Shown: one piece after another, positions 37,010 to 45,310 of the stretch
Position numbering within the stretch: the stretch's first letter is position 1
Layout of the letters: every line of letters starts with the position of its first letter
Notes under the pieces: model-generated
What the model was told of the DNA's origin: nothing
Databases searched by the model: none
Seen by the model: only the letters and a program-made list of their open reading frames with translations
Position numbers and translations under genes: made by a program
Origin: Sulfolobales archaeon Acd1
GTDB lineage: Archaea > Thermoproteota > Thermoprotei_A > Sulfolobales > Sulfolobaceae
Assembly (NCBI GenBank): GCA_000389735.1
Contig: APJY01000002.1
Location: 1 to 64,000, forward strand
DNA: 64,000 nucleotides
Direction of reading: 5' to 3'

Positions 37010-37979
37010 AGCAGCTGCTCTAGCTTCGAGGGGTGAAACCGTGGGCTCCGTTGTAGTCCCCTCCCCGATAGGTTTGAGGATAGAGGTCAATGTCGAGAGA
37101 ACGTGGCGGGAGGGCGATTACTACTGCTCCTCCGTCAGGAAGTTCTCGGGCGATAATCCCGACGTTCTAGACGGGGCGGAGATAGTTTCATGCGTTAAGC
37201 CCTCGCAAAGCACCGTGATCCTCGGCGGGAAAGGGGTAGGGAGGGCGGAAGGCGAGTGGGTCAGGGGTAGCGGTGGATACGCCATAAGCGAGGGCGCTAG
37301 GAGACTCATAGAGTCCGCCCTGAAAGAGGTAGGAGGAGAGTACGAAGTGATCATAAGCGTGCCCCAAGGGGAGGAGTTGGCCAAGCTGACCATGAATGAG
37401 ACAGTAGGGGTTAGGGGAGGGATCTCGATACTCGGGACTACCGGGATAGAGTGGCCGGTGAGCGATGAGGGCTTCGAGGCCCACGTGAGGGCTATGGTGT
37501 GCGAGGACTTGAGCGCTCATAACGGTGAGCTGGTATTAGCTCCAGGCAACACGGCCCACAACTTCGCCGTAAAGGCCTTCGGGCACGCCGTCAAAGTGGG
37601 GGACTGGATAGGGGTAGCCTTGGACGAGGCGAAGAAGAGGAGGGTTAAGAACCTGATCCTGGTCTCCCTCCCAGGCAAGCTGGTGAAGCTCTCCTGCGGG
37701 ATGCTCAACACCCACTCGAAGTACGGCGATTGCAGGATAGAGTCGCTGATTCACTCGGCCCTGTTGGCTGGGGTTGGCTTCGAGAAGGTTAAGGGGATCC
37801 TCGACGTCAAAAGCGTCTCCGAAGCCCTTTATAAACTGGGTGAGGACGAGGCGTCTAGGACGATGAAGGTGGTTGCCGAGAAGGCCCTCAAGGTCGTCAA
37901 GAGGGTCGTAGACGCGAAAGTGAAGGTCGTGGCGCTCGACGAGAAGGGGACCAAGGTTCTGGGGGTGGCAGAGGGATGA
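36942..37979 (+). CDS. cbiD: Cobalt-precorrin-5B (C1)-methyltransferase
   Basis: A 345-aa CbiD protein. The N terminus FGITTGLAAAAASKAA corresponds to the family's G.TTG.CAAAAaKAA pattern, and VVPSPIGLRIEV, the ISVPQGEELAKLTMNETVGV region and a C-terminal LVSLPGKLVKLSCGMLNTHS are all characteristic. It methylates C1 in the oxygen-independent pathway. ATG at 36942 or 36957; both lie inside cbiH, an overlap of 53 to 68 bases that suggests tight translational coupling. Confidence 0.92.
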   Translation: MSLLDMWRRFGITTGLAAAAASKAAALASRGETVGSVVVPSPIGLRIEVNVERTWREGDYYCSSVRKFSGDNPDVLDGAEIVSCVKPSQSTVILGGKGVGRAEGEWVRGSGGYAISEGARRLIESALKEVGGEYEVIISVPQGEELAKLTMNETVGVRGGISILGTTGIEWPVSDEGFEAHVRAMVCEDLSAHNGELVLAPGNTAHNFAVKAFGHAVKVGDWIGVALDEAKKRRVKNLILVSLPGKLVKLSCGMLNTHSKYGDCRIESLIHSALLAGVGFEKVKGILDVKSVSEALYKLGEDEASRTMKVVAEKALKVVKRVVDAKVKVVALDEKGTKVLGVAEG

Positions 37980-38572
37980 GCTGGCCCTACTCGACTTACG
38001 GGATCCCCGACGATCAGTTCATAAGGGACGAGGAAATACCGATGACGAAGGAGGAAATAAGGGTTCTCGCCCTCTCCAAGCTGAGAATAGCCAGGGGCTT
38101 TACGCTTGTTGACGTGGGGAGCGGGACGGGATCGGTGACGGTGGAGATGGCCCTGGCTGTGGGCTCGATGGGGAAAGTGATTGCAATAGACAACAACCCC
38201 AAGGCGGTAGAGTTGACTAAAAGGAACGCGGAGAGGTTCGGCGTCCTAGAGAGGGTTGACGTGAGGTTCGGCGACGCTTTGGAGGTCCTAAGGAACCTGG
38301 AGGTCAGGATAGACGGGGCGTTCATAGGAGGTGCCTCCAACGAGATAGAGGAGGCCATAAGGATCCTGGACCAGAGACTGAGGAAGGGGGCGAGGATAGT
38401 GACTGACGCAATCCAGATAGAGACGGCTTACAAGGCGATCAAGGCTTTGGAGCTCCTGAGGTACGACGTTGACGTCACGATGGTCACGATTAGCAAGGGA
38501 AGGAAGACGAGCACGGGTTACGCCCTACTCGCAAGGAACCCCATCGTTATAATCACTGGTGAGAAAAGGTGA
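37976..38572 (+). CDS. cbiT: Cobalt-precorrin-6B (C15)-methyltransferase (decarboxylating)
   Basis: A 198-aa Rossmann-fold methyltransferase. It carries GIPDDQFIRDEEIPMTKEEI, the standard CbiT opening, and SAM motif I in VDVGSGTGSVTVEMAL near residue 45. IDGAFIGGASNEIEEAI near 105 also matches. It methylates C15 and removes the acetate carboxylate on ring C. ATGA overlap with cbiD. It is a separate gene, unlike fused CobL/CbiET. Confidence 0.92.
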   Translation: MSWPYSTYGIPDDQFIRDEEIPMTKEEIRVLALSKLRIARGFTLVDVGSGTGSVTVEMALAVGSMGKVIAIDNNPKAVELTKRNAERFGVLERVDVRFGDALEVLRNLEVRIDGAFIGGASNEIEEAIRILDQRLRKGARIVTDAIQIETAYKAIKALELLRYDVDVTMVTISKGRKTSTGYALLARNPIVIITGEKR

Positions 38573-39237
38573 GGCTGATAGCTGTAGGCCTCGGCCCAGG
38601 GGACCCTGAGCTGGTAACTGTAAAGGCGGCCAAAGTCCTGAGCGAGGCGAGGACGGTCGTCGTACCCTACTCTTCCAACAGGACCGCGAGCTTAGCGGAG
38701 GGCATAGTGAGGAAGTACTCCTCGAAGGCGAGGATAGTCGCCGTAAGGCTCCCGATGAGGAAGGAGATAAGAGGGGAGGAGCTCGACTCCATAGCCGAAG
38801 AGCTGTGTAAGGAACTCGAGGGGGAAAGTGAGGCCGTCTACGCTACCTTAGGCGATCCCACGATTTACAGCACGGTTTTCAGGTTCGCTTCACGCATGCC
38901 TTGCGTGAGTGAGCTAGATCTGGTCCCCGGGGTCACGAGCATCACCGCCTGTGCCAATAGGGCTCAAGTCAACCTCGCTTTAGGTGACGAGGGGATAGCC
39001 GTGGTCCCTGCCCACAGGGTGGACCTCATTAAGCTGGCGAGAGGCGCCTTCGAGACGGTGATCGTAATGAAGGGCAGTCTTGGCCTCACCGAAGCGACCA
39101 AGCTGCTTGAGGGTTACAGGATAACCTACGCGAGGAGATGCTACATGGAAGGAGAGGAGATAGGTTCTGAGGTTAAGGACGATGATTATTTCTCGTTAGT
39201 CATCGCGAGGTGGGAGCGTGAGGGGGAAGGTAGGTAA
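38569..39237 (+). CDS. cbiL: Cobalt-factor II (C20)-methyltransferase
   Basis: A 222-aa tetrapyrrole methyltransferase. AVGLGPGDPELVTVKAAKVL opens it, ARTVVVPYSSNRTASLAEGI is the CbiL/CobI-specific region, and YATLGDPTIYSTVFRFA and LVPGVTSITACANRA follow. It methylates C20. GTG start whose GTGA overlaps the cbiT stop. Its 3' end overlaps cbiF by 20 bases. Confidence 0.9.
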   Translation: MRLIAVGLGPGDPELVTVKAAKVLSEARTVVVPYSSNRTASLAEGIVRKYSSKARIVAVRLPMRKEIRGEELDSIAEELCKELEGESEAVYATLGDPTIYSTVFRFASRMPCVSELDLVPGVTSITACANRAQVNLALGDEGIAVVPAHRVDLIKLARGAFETVIVMKGSLGLTEATKLLEGYRITYARRCYMEGEEIGSEVKDDDYFSLVIARWEREGEGR

Positions 39238-40021
39238 GGTGATATTCGTAGGGGCTGGCCCAGGGGATCCGGAGCTGATAACGGTTAAGGCAAAGACTGC
39301 CCTGGAAGAGGCGGACGTGGTAGTGTACGCCGGCTCGCTGGTCAACGAGGAGATAGTGAACAGGTGGGCGAGGAAGGACGCGGAGAAGGTCAACAGCGCC
39401 AACCTGACCCTGGAGGAGATAACTAGGATAATGGTAGAGAGGGCTAAGGAGGGCAAGACCGTGGTCAGGCTGAAGTCGGGAGACTTCTCGATCTACGGCG
39501 CGCTAATGGAGGAGGTCTGGGCGTTAAAGGACGCGGGGATACCCTACGAGTTCGTCCCAGGCATAACGGCTGCGCTAGCCGCCGCGAGCGTGGCGGGGAT
39601 AGAGCTCACCCTTCCCAAGATATCCCAAACGGTCATAATAACCAGGGGCTCAGCCAGGGTTGAGATGGAGGGGTCGATCAAGGACTACGCCCCCTTCGTG
39701 AACAGGGGAGCTAGCCTCGTTATCTACACGGGTGTTCACATAATCGAGAAGGTGGTTAGGGAGCTGAAGGAAGGGGGAGTGAGCGACGACACACCGGCCA
39801 TAGTGGTCTATAAGGCTACGTGGCCCGATCAGAAGGTCGTCAGGTGTAAGGTCGGGGAACTGGTTCAGAGGGTGAAGGAGGAGAAGATCTTCAAAGACGC
39901 GGTGATAATAGTGGGCAAGGTCGCGGATCCTGATGCTTATAAAGACTTAGTGAGGTCTAGCGTTTACGATCCCGGTCACGCGCACTCCTTCAGGCCGAAA
40001 AAGAAGAACGTCGACGCATAA
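39218..40021 (+). CDS. cbiF: Cobalt-precorrin-4 (C11)-methyltransferase
   Basis: A 267-aa tetrapyrrole methyltransferase with FVGAGPGDPELITVKAKTAL, the CbiF-specific ADVVVYAGSLVNEEI, RLKSGDFSIYGALMEEV and FVPGITAALAAASVAGIEL. It methylates C11. GTG start inside the end of cbiL. Last gene of the operon, followed by an AT-rich terminator region. The C-terminal 20 residues (histidine and lysine-rich, HAHSFRPKKKN) are unstructured. Confidence 0.93.
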   Translation: MRGKVGKVIFVGAGPGDPELITVKAKTALEEADVVVYAGSLVNEEIVNRWARKDAEKVNSANLTLEEITRIMVERAKEGKTVVRLKSGDFSIYGALMEEVWALKDAGIPYEFVPGITAALAAASVAGIELTLPKISQTVIITRGSARVEMEGSIKDYAPFVNRGASLVIYTGVHIIEKVVRELKEGGVSDDTPAIVVYKATWPDQKVVRCKVGELVQRVKEEKIFKDAVIIVGKVADPDAYKDLVRSSVYDPGHAHSFRPKKKNVDA

Positions 40022-40093
40022 TATTATTATTATTTATAAAAATTTGATTAAATATAAAAATTATTACTTTATGTACTTTTTTATGCGTTAAGC
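40022..40093. terminator. AT-only convergent terminator region
   Basis: The 72 bases between cbiF and the convergent permease gene are nearly all A/T, with T-runs on both strands (for example near 40075-40081 on plus). This fits termination of both transcripts. Confidence 0.45.
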
Positions 40094-41992
40094 TTAGCTT
40101 TGAGTCAACTGTTTCAGTTCCTCTAATACGTCCTCTATAGCCTGAGTCCTGAAGCCTGTATATACAGCGCCGTAGTGAGCTCCCAAGGTTAGGACGGTTG
40201 CGACCACCGTATCCGTCGGGAACGGGATAATCGGGTTAAGCCCGAAGCTGCCGAAGTAGGACAATACCGTTATGAGTAGGATGTAAGCCAACAACCACAC
40301 GCTCGCCTTTACCTCCCGCCTGGCCTCATCGGTCTTTGCTAGGAACCTCAGAACTGCCAGGTCCAGAACCGTAATTGCCAACAGCGATGTCATGTAGACC
40401 GCGAAGGCCAGGTTGTTAGCAGTCGAGAGGGCGCTCGTGGAGTTGTACAGATAATACGCCGACCCTAAGACAGCGACGAGGTTGATCACTCCTATGGCTA
40501 TACTCGCGCCCTTGTTCATACCGAGGTACTTGTAGGTGTAGTAAGCGAAGAAGAGCGTCATGCCGAGCATTATGGCGCTGATCACGTAATAGAGGGTCGC
40601 GAACCCGGACCAGTACACTATTAGACCCGCGGCGAGCGTGGCTATAGGCGCTAACACCTTAGCTCCAGGCAGTCTATAAGGTCTCTGTAGCTCGGGAGCC
40701 GTCCTCCTCAGGGTCTCCAGGCCTATTCCTCCCATTATGTAAGTGAAGACGGTCGCGGAGCTGATGAAGCCAGCTAGGGATTGCCAGGATGGGAAGGGCA
40801 GCATGAATATCGCGGCTATTACAGTGGCAGCTATCAGCGACAGTATCGGTATCCTCGTCCTACCGATCCTTAGGAAGACCTCAGGCAGGTAGCCGTTCGC
40901 TGCGAAGCCGTAAACCGTCCTGGCACCGGTCCCGAGATAAATTAGGCCAGTACCGCTCGGCGAGACCACCGCGTCCAGTAGGAGTATGTAAGCCCAGACA
41001 GTGAACAACGCTAGCGCCGCACCCGTCACCGGGCTGGTTCTCAGGATCTCATAGAACGGTCCGCTCGACAGAACGGAGCTGCCCAGTCCTGTCCAATTGC
41101 CAGGGGTAACGTTGAGGTGGTTCCAGTCTATTGCCCCTATGAAAGATACCTGGAGGAGCGTGTAAACGGCCAGCGCGATCAGCAGGGAGCCGATTACCGC
41201 AAAAGGAATGTCCTTCTGGGGGTTCTTCCCCTCTCCGCCGTACTCCACTGCCTGCCTGAACCCTAAGTACGAGAATATCACTCCTGTGGTGGGAATGGCG
41301 TATAAGACAGCCGCAAACCCCGCTATCCCGGAGGAGCCTCCGGCCACGTACTCCGCGCTCGGGAAGAAGCCTCCTCCCAGAGTGAAGTTGTTCGGGTGTA
41401 AGACCGTGACCAGGAGGATCACAATGGTTATGACGGGTATTATCAGCTTCCACCAGCCAAGGCCGTGAATCGTCTTCCCCAGTACGTTAACCCCGGCGTA
41501 GTTGATTATGAAGAACGCTATCAATAGGAGGTAAGCTACCGCTATGCCTAAGGGAGTTAGCACTCCGTTAGACGTTAACGGAGGGTAGAGGGAAGACAGG
41601 TAAGTCACGGTCCCCATGGCCTCTATTGCTGGGACTGAGACCGCGGAAAGGAAGTAGGCCCACGTCAGGATGAAGCCCGCGATGCCTCCGTGAGTGTAGT
41701 GCGGATACCTGACTATTCCGCCGCTCTTGGGAATCGCGGAGCCCAGCTCGGCGTAAGCCAGTCCTATGAAGATGGTAAAAATGCCGGCGATTATCCAGGA
41801 TAGGATCGCGGAGCCTCCAGCGTACTGGGCGGTGATTAACGGCCCGAGGAGCCAGCCCGAGCCTATTATCCCTCCGAGGGACAAGTACAGGAGTTCGAAC
41901 TTGCCCAGAGACCTCCTGAGTAATTTGTCAGATTCCGCACCTATGTCTCCAGCCCTTCTTGCTTCACCACCTGGTTGGCCTTGACCAGACAT
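40094..41992 (-). CDS. APC superfamily amino acid permease
   Basis: A 632-aa polytopic membrane protein with about 12 core helices and extra C-terminal ones (residues 470-600). Helix 1 has the APC signature LGGIIGSGWLLGPL near residue 40, and the helix 6 region GVIFSYLGFRQAVEYGGEGKNP carries the unwound-helix glycine and the charged GEGKNP loop typical of the family. It probably imports amino acids or polyamines; the substrate is not readable. ATG start. It is longer than the usual 450-500 aa, as in other Sulfolobales permeases with extra helices. Confidence 0.87.
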   Translation of the reverse strand: MSGQGQPGGEARRAGDIGAESDKLLRRSLGKFELLYLSLGGIIGSGWLLGPLITAQYAGGSAILSWIIAGIFTIFIGLAYAELGSAIPKSGGIVRYPHYTHGGIAGFILTWAYFLSAVSVPAIEAMGTVTYLSSLYPPLTSNGVLTPLGIAVAYLLLIAFFIINYAGVNVLGKTIHGLGWWKLIIPVITIVILLVTVLHPNNFTLGGGFFPSAEYVAGGSSGIAGFAAVLYAIPTTGVIFSYLGFRQAVEYGGEGKNPQKDIPFAVIGSLLIALAVYTLLQVSFIGAIDWNHLNVTPGNWTGLGSSVLSSGPFYEILRTSPVTGAALALFTVWAYILLLDAVVSPSGTGLIYLGTGARTVYGFAANGYLPEVFLRIGRTRIPILSLIAATVIAAIFMLPFPSWQSLAGFISSATVFTYIMGGIGLETLRRTAPELQRPYRLPGAKVLAPIATLAAGLIVYWSGFATLYYVISAIMLGMTLFFAYYTYKYLGMNKGASIAIGVINLVAVLGSAYYLYNSTSALSTANNLAFAVYMTSLLAITVLDLAVLRFLAKTDEARREVKASVWLLAYILLITVLSYFGSFGLNPIIPFPTDTVVATVLTLGAHYGAVYTGFRTQAIEDVLEELKQLTQS

Positions 41993-42177
41993 TAAGTGGT
42001 TTAGGGATAATAATCCGCATATAAACCTTTAGCCTGAGAACAGAGAGATATTCTTTTGAGTTTTTATATTTTTGTATTACACTTAAAACTGTGTTAAGAG
42101 TTTGAATAGCATTAGTGATATATTGATAGTGAAGATTTTCATCTAATCTGCTGTTGAAGGGAAATCAACTGAAGAAG

Positions 42178-42253
42178 GGCTCCGGCCGGGACTTGAACCC
42201 GGGACCTTCGGGTCCACAGCCCGACGCTCTAACCAGGCTGAGCTACCGGAGCC
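42178..42253 (-). tRNA. tRNA-His (anticodon GTG)
   Basis: A full cloverleaf without intron. Acceptor GCTCCGG pairs with CCGGAGC, with an encoded extra G at position -1 (42253) opposite the C73 at 42178, a histidine tRNA hallmark. The anticodon stem TCGGG/CCCGA encloses CTGTGGA, anticodon GTG. The T arm holds GGTTCAAGT. CCA is not encoded. Confidence 0.96.
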
Positions 42254-42289
42254 AGCCAAGATATCAATCGGGCTCTACGTTAATTAAAG

Positions 42290-43513
42290 TTAAACGCGTC
42301 CCTTCCCCTTCAACTCCTCCTTCACGATGTCCAGGATTTTCCTCGCGATGATCGTCTTGTAGTCCTTCTCCAGCTTCACCACCCTCGAGTCCGTGATCAC
42401 TATCACCTCGTTGTACTCGGAGGCGAAGGCTATGTCCTTTCTGTAGGCGTTGTTCGCCACTATTACGTCGAAACCGTGCTTCTCCTTCTTCCTCTTGGCC
42501 TTATCGATCAATTCCTCGTCGCTCTTGGCGGTCTCCGCGGCGAAGCCTACTAGGAACACGCCCTGCCTTCTCGCCCTGGCGGAGACCTTCTCGGTCCTCT
42601 CGAACTCTACCGTCGGGACCTGGGTTGCACTATCTAATTTCGCCTCGGCCACCGTCCTAAACCTGTAGTCGGCGGGGGCGCCCGCCAGGATCACCACGTC
42701 ATAGCCGGCGTTGACGTGCCTTTCGACCTCATCCGCCATCTGAGAGGTAGTCTCGACCCTCACGGTCTTGGAGTACGGCCTGTGGTTTGTACATAGAGGC
42801 CCGTGGATCAGGACGACGTCGGCTCCCCTGAAGAGGGCCTCGTTGGCTACGGTGACTCCCATGGTTCCGGAGCTGGGGTTGCTGACGAACCTCACAGGAT
42901 CCAAGTACTCCCTGGTCGGGCCCGCCGTCACCAAGACCCTAAGGCCCTTGAGGTCTTTCCCCCTCAACAGGTAGCTGACCGTGAAGTCGCTCAAGTAGTC
43001 CAGCTCCGGGTAGTGTGCCACGTCCCTGACCAGGATGGGTTCAACAACCTCCACCCCCATCGACCTCAGCTTCTCTATTTGCCCCCTCATGGCTACGTAC
43101 ATCTGCTTGTGCATGGAGGGCACCACGATTATCGGCTTCCCGTCGCCGAGGAAGTTCAGGGCTGTTGCGGTTACTGGGGTGTCTGCGATCCCGTTCGCTA
43201 TTTTGGCTATGGTATTGGCTGTGGCAGGCGCTATTACGAAGGCGTCGTGCTCCTCCTCGAGGGTCACGTGCTCCAACCTCCAGGTGAGCTCCGTGATCGC
43301 CTCCCTCCCCGTGGCCCAGGAGAAGAGCTCCTTGCTGACCAGCCTCTCCGCGTCCCTGGTCATGATCACCGTCACCCTCGCCCCCCTCCTCATCAGGGCC
43401 CTCGCGAAATCCACGCTCTTGTAGATGGCAACGCTCCCTGTGACTCCGAGGAGGACCCTCTTGCCGTCGAGCTCCCTGCTGATCTCGCCGATTATCCTTT
43501 CAGAGGGGTGCAT
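42290..43513 (-). CDS. coaBC: Bifunctional phosphopantothenoylcysteine decarboxylase/synthetase
   Basis: A 407-aa coenzyme A biosynthesis enzyme. The first 180 residues are the flavin-dependent CoaC decarboxylase (LLGVTGSVAIYKSVDFARAL, then APATANTIAKIANGIADTP and PSMHKQMY). The rest is CoaB, which joins phosphopantothenate and cysteine using nucleotide (LVTAGPTREYLDPVRFVSNP and an SSGTMG motif). Start is ATG at 43513, and TCTTTTAAG on the opposite strand is its TATA box, nested within the divergent ard1 promoter. Confidence 0.95.
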   Translation of the reverse strand: MHPSERIIGEISRELDGKRVLLGVTGSVAIYKSVDFARALMRRGARVTVIMTRDAERLVSKELFSWATGREAITELTWRLEHVTLEEEHDAFVIAPATANTIAKIANGIADTPVTATALNFLGDGKPIIVVPSMHKQMYVAMRGQIEKLRSMGVEVVEPILVRDVAHYPELDYLSDFTVSYLLRGKDLKGLRVLVTAGPTREYLDPVRFVSNPSSGTMGVTVANEALFRGADVVLIHGPLCTNHRPYSKTVRVETTSQMADEVERHVNAGYDVVILAGAPADYRFRTVAEAKLDSATQVPTVEFERTEKVSARARRQGVFLVGFAAETAKSDEELIDKAKRKKEKHGFDVIVANNAYRKDIAFASEYNEVIVITDSRVVKLEKDYKTIIARKILDIVKEELKGKGRV

Positions 43514-43549
43514 GCAAGGTTTTTAGGCGTCGTGGGGTCTTTTAAGCTC
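43514..43549. promoter_or_regulatory. Overlapping divergent promoters of coaBC and ard1
   Basis: Only 36 bases separate the two ATGs. CTTAAAAG (43538-43545 read on minus) is about 26 bases before coaBC. GTTTTTAG (43519 region on plus) is about 27 to 30 bases before ard1. Each TATA box lies over the other gene's start, so the two genes probably exclude each other's initiation. Confidence 0.4.
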
Positions 43550-44056
43550 ATGGAGCTCGCCGTAAAGGGAAACGAATCAAACGTGGTCATAAGGAACGTC
43601 AGGCCCAGCGACATCAACGGCGTTATGAGGGTCAACAGGGCCGCTCTGCCAGAGAACTACCCTGCCTACTTCTTCGAGGACCACATAAGGAACTACCCTG
43701 AGGCCTTCTTCGTGGCCGAGGTGGACGGCCAGATAGTGGGCTACATAATGCCGAGGGTGGAGTGGGGGATGAGCTTCTTCGACCCGAAGGCTTACGTTAA
43801 GAAGGGCCACCTGGTGTCCTTCGCCGTCCTAGCCGGCTACAGAAGGAGAGGCATAGGTACAGCCCTGCTCTCCCGCTTCATGGACGCCATGAAGAACGTT
43901 TACGAGGTGAACGAGGTCTACCTGGAGGTCAGGGTGAGCAACCTGGACGCGATTAGGCTTTACGAGAGGTTCGGCTTCCTTAAGATGAAGGTGTTGAAGT
44001 ACTATTACGCTGACGGAGAGGACGCTTACTTGATGGCGGTGAAGCTCAGCTCGTAA
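43550..44056 (+). CDS. ard1: N-alpha-acetyltransferase Ard1
   Basis: A 168-aa GNAT acetyltransferase. LPENYPAYFFEDHI and MPRVEWGMSFF are specific to the Sulfolobus Ard1 N-terminal acetyltransferase, and the acetyl-CoA motif is GYRRRGIGTALL near residue 103. It acetylates the N termini of proteins such as Alba. The open frame extends far upstream only because coaBC lies antisense; ATG 43550 gives the family length and a matching N terminus (MELAVKG). Its last 31 bases overlap the convergent phosphoesterase gene. Confidence 0.93.
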   Translation: MELAVKGNESNVVIRNVRPSDINGVMRVNRAALPENYPAYFFEDHIRNYPEAFFVAEVDGQIVGYIMPRVEWGMSFFDPKAYVKKGHLVSFAVLAGYRRRGIGTALLSRFMDAMKNVYEVNEVYLEVRVSNLDAIRLYERFGFLKMKVLKYYYADGEDAYLMAVKLSS

Positions 44057-44388
44057 GAGTTCCTTTTGTCGTCGTAAACGACGTAGTACCCTCTGTCCAG
44101 GGCCCCAACGGAGATTACCCTTGTGTCGGCTATCCTGTACTCCAGCTGTTGTTCCGCGTGCCCGTGAAACACGAGGTCGGGCTTCTCAGATAGTATGAAA
44201 GCGAGGACCTCCTGGTACCCGGACTTGACCCCGAACCGAGGTAACCCGAAGGGTGGGAAGTGGAACAGGTGAGCCTTGATCTCGGGCCTCCTGAGGGGCC
44301 TCAGGAACCTCTGAACCGAGGGAACGTCGGCCTCCCCTGGTATGCCGTAAACCAGGTTAAGCCTTTCCGGGCACTCGACGTCTCCCAA
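44026..44388 (-). CDS. Small metallophosphoesterase-like protein
   Basis: A protein of about 120 residues, much shorter than usual calcineurin-like phosphoesterases. It retains GDVECPE at the N terminus, GIPGEAD where GNHD is normally found, LFHFPPFG, and LVFHGHAEQQ plus RVISVGALDRGYY at the end, so several metal ligands are altered. The upstream gene stops at 44390, so I placed the start at TTG 44388; ATT 44394 or ATA 44397 would keep a better first strand (IISLGDV). It is the last gene of the CitG/nucleotidyltransferase run and may process a nucleotide-containing product. Activity is uncertain. Confidence 0.65.
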   Translation of the reverse strand: MGDVECPERLNLVYGIPGEADVPSVQRFLRPLRRPEIKAHLFHFPPFGLPRFGVKSGYQEVLAFILSEKPDLVFHGHAEQQLEYRIADTRVISVGALDRGYYVVYDDKRNSYELSFTAIK

Positions 44389-44389
44389 G

Positions 44390-45310
44390 CTAATTATCTG
44401 ACCTGGAAACCCTCGAGCAACCCTTACGCAGGTAGCCCTTGTAATCAGGGTGAAGGGACCACCACCTGTCATACAGGTCTAAGAAGGAGGCGGCCGCTAT
44501 TATATCAGCCGTCGAGCCCGGGTTAAGGCCGTTGGAGATCAGGTATGAGTCTAGCTCCTCAACTGTTACTTCCCCCTTGAGGGCGGAACAGGCCATCTCT
44601 GAGACCAATAAGGCGGTCCTAGAACCGTGCTTCCTCATTATCAGCCCGTCCGGACGCTCGCAGAGCAACTGCAGAAAGGCCCCAACCAAGCCGACCTCCC
44701 TCAACAGCCCGAGCGCCCTTAAGGTCAGCCTGTAGCCCCCCACCAGGTCGCTGACTATCTCGTCGTGGTTTGAGGAATCCAGGAGGAGCTCGCTCAGGCT
44801 TCCCTTGTAGCTCCTGTAATCCTTACCCACCTCGAGCGTCCCCAAGTAACTGGGAGGGGCGAGCGATATCGCCTTGAGGAACCAGTCCGCCTCCTCCTCG
44901 TCCAACGCCCTGACCAGCTGCGACGCCCTCTTTACGAGCTCGTCGCTCGAGGACGCGTTAGGGGACTCGTAAAGCAAAGGATAAAGTAGGATTGCGGTGC
45001 CCAGGATCGAGTAGGAGTAGCCTAATTTCGTCACCTCCTGAATGGACTCGTACATGGGCTTATACACGCCCTTCCTGCCTAGATAGCCGTACACGCACGC
45101 CCTGGCGTAATAAGCCGTCGAAAGAGTAGCGGAGGCGACCAAGTCGAGGTAAGTCACCGAGCCTATGTCCCTGAACCTGCTGGCGTTTCCGGGCTTGCTC
45201 TCGCTCGTCTCGATTAAGGTAGCGGTCGAGGCCAGCGAAGCGACGCTGTCACAGTACTCTCCTAACTCTGGCGGGTACGTCCCTGTCCCCGAGTAGTAAG
45301 ACCTTTTCAC
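44390..45310 (-). CDS. Triphosphoribosyl-dephospho-CoA synthase family protein
   Basis: A 306-aa helical protein of the CitG/MdcB family. The diagnostic TSESKPGNASRFRDIG near residue 35 corresponds to the substrate-binding KPG motif, and DEEEADWFLKAISLAPPSYL and LRKHG-like segments fit the fold. Bacterial members join ATP and dephospho-CoA to make the precursor of the citrate lyase or malonate decarboxylase prosthetic group. Neither lyase is in the window, so the role here is open. GTG start at 45310 gives a 62-base overlap with the upstream nucleotidyltransferase gene; a later start is possible. Confidence 0.82.
   Translation of the reverse strand: MKRSYYSGTGTYPPELGEYCDSVASLASTATLIETSESKPGNASRFRDIGSVTYLDLVASATLSTAYYARACVYGYLGRKGVYKPMYESIQEVTKLGYSYSILGTAILLYPLLYESPNASSSDELVKRASQLVRALDEEEADWFLKAISLAPPSYLGTLEVGKDYRSYKGSLSELLLDSSNHDEIVSDLVGGYRLTLRALGLLREVGLVGAFLQLLCERPDGLIMRKHGSRTALLVSEMACSALKGEVTVEELDSYLISNGLNPGSTADIIAAASFLDLYDRWWSLHPDYKGYLRKGCSRVSRSDN

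Noticed and set aside
42128-42177. Possible plus-strand C/D sRNA (GTGAAGA ... CTGC ... CTGA) next to tRNA-His
   Set aside because: Box C and D' both deviate, spacing of the second guide is short, and no TATA box sits at the right distance.
42803-43549. Long open frame on the plus strand upstream of ard1 (would give a 417-aa protein)
   Set aside because: It is the antisense of coaBC, proline- and histidine-rich without family similarity; only the part from ATG 43550 matches Ard1.
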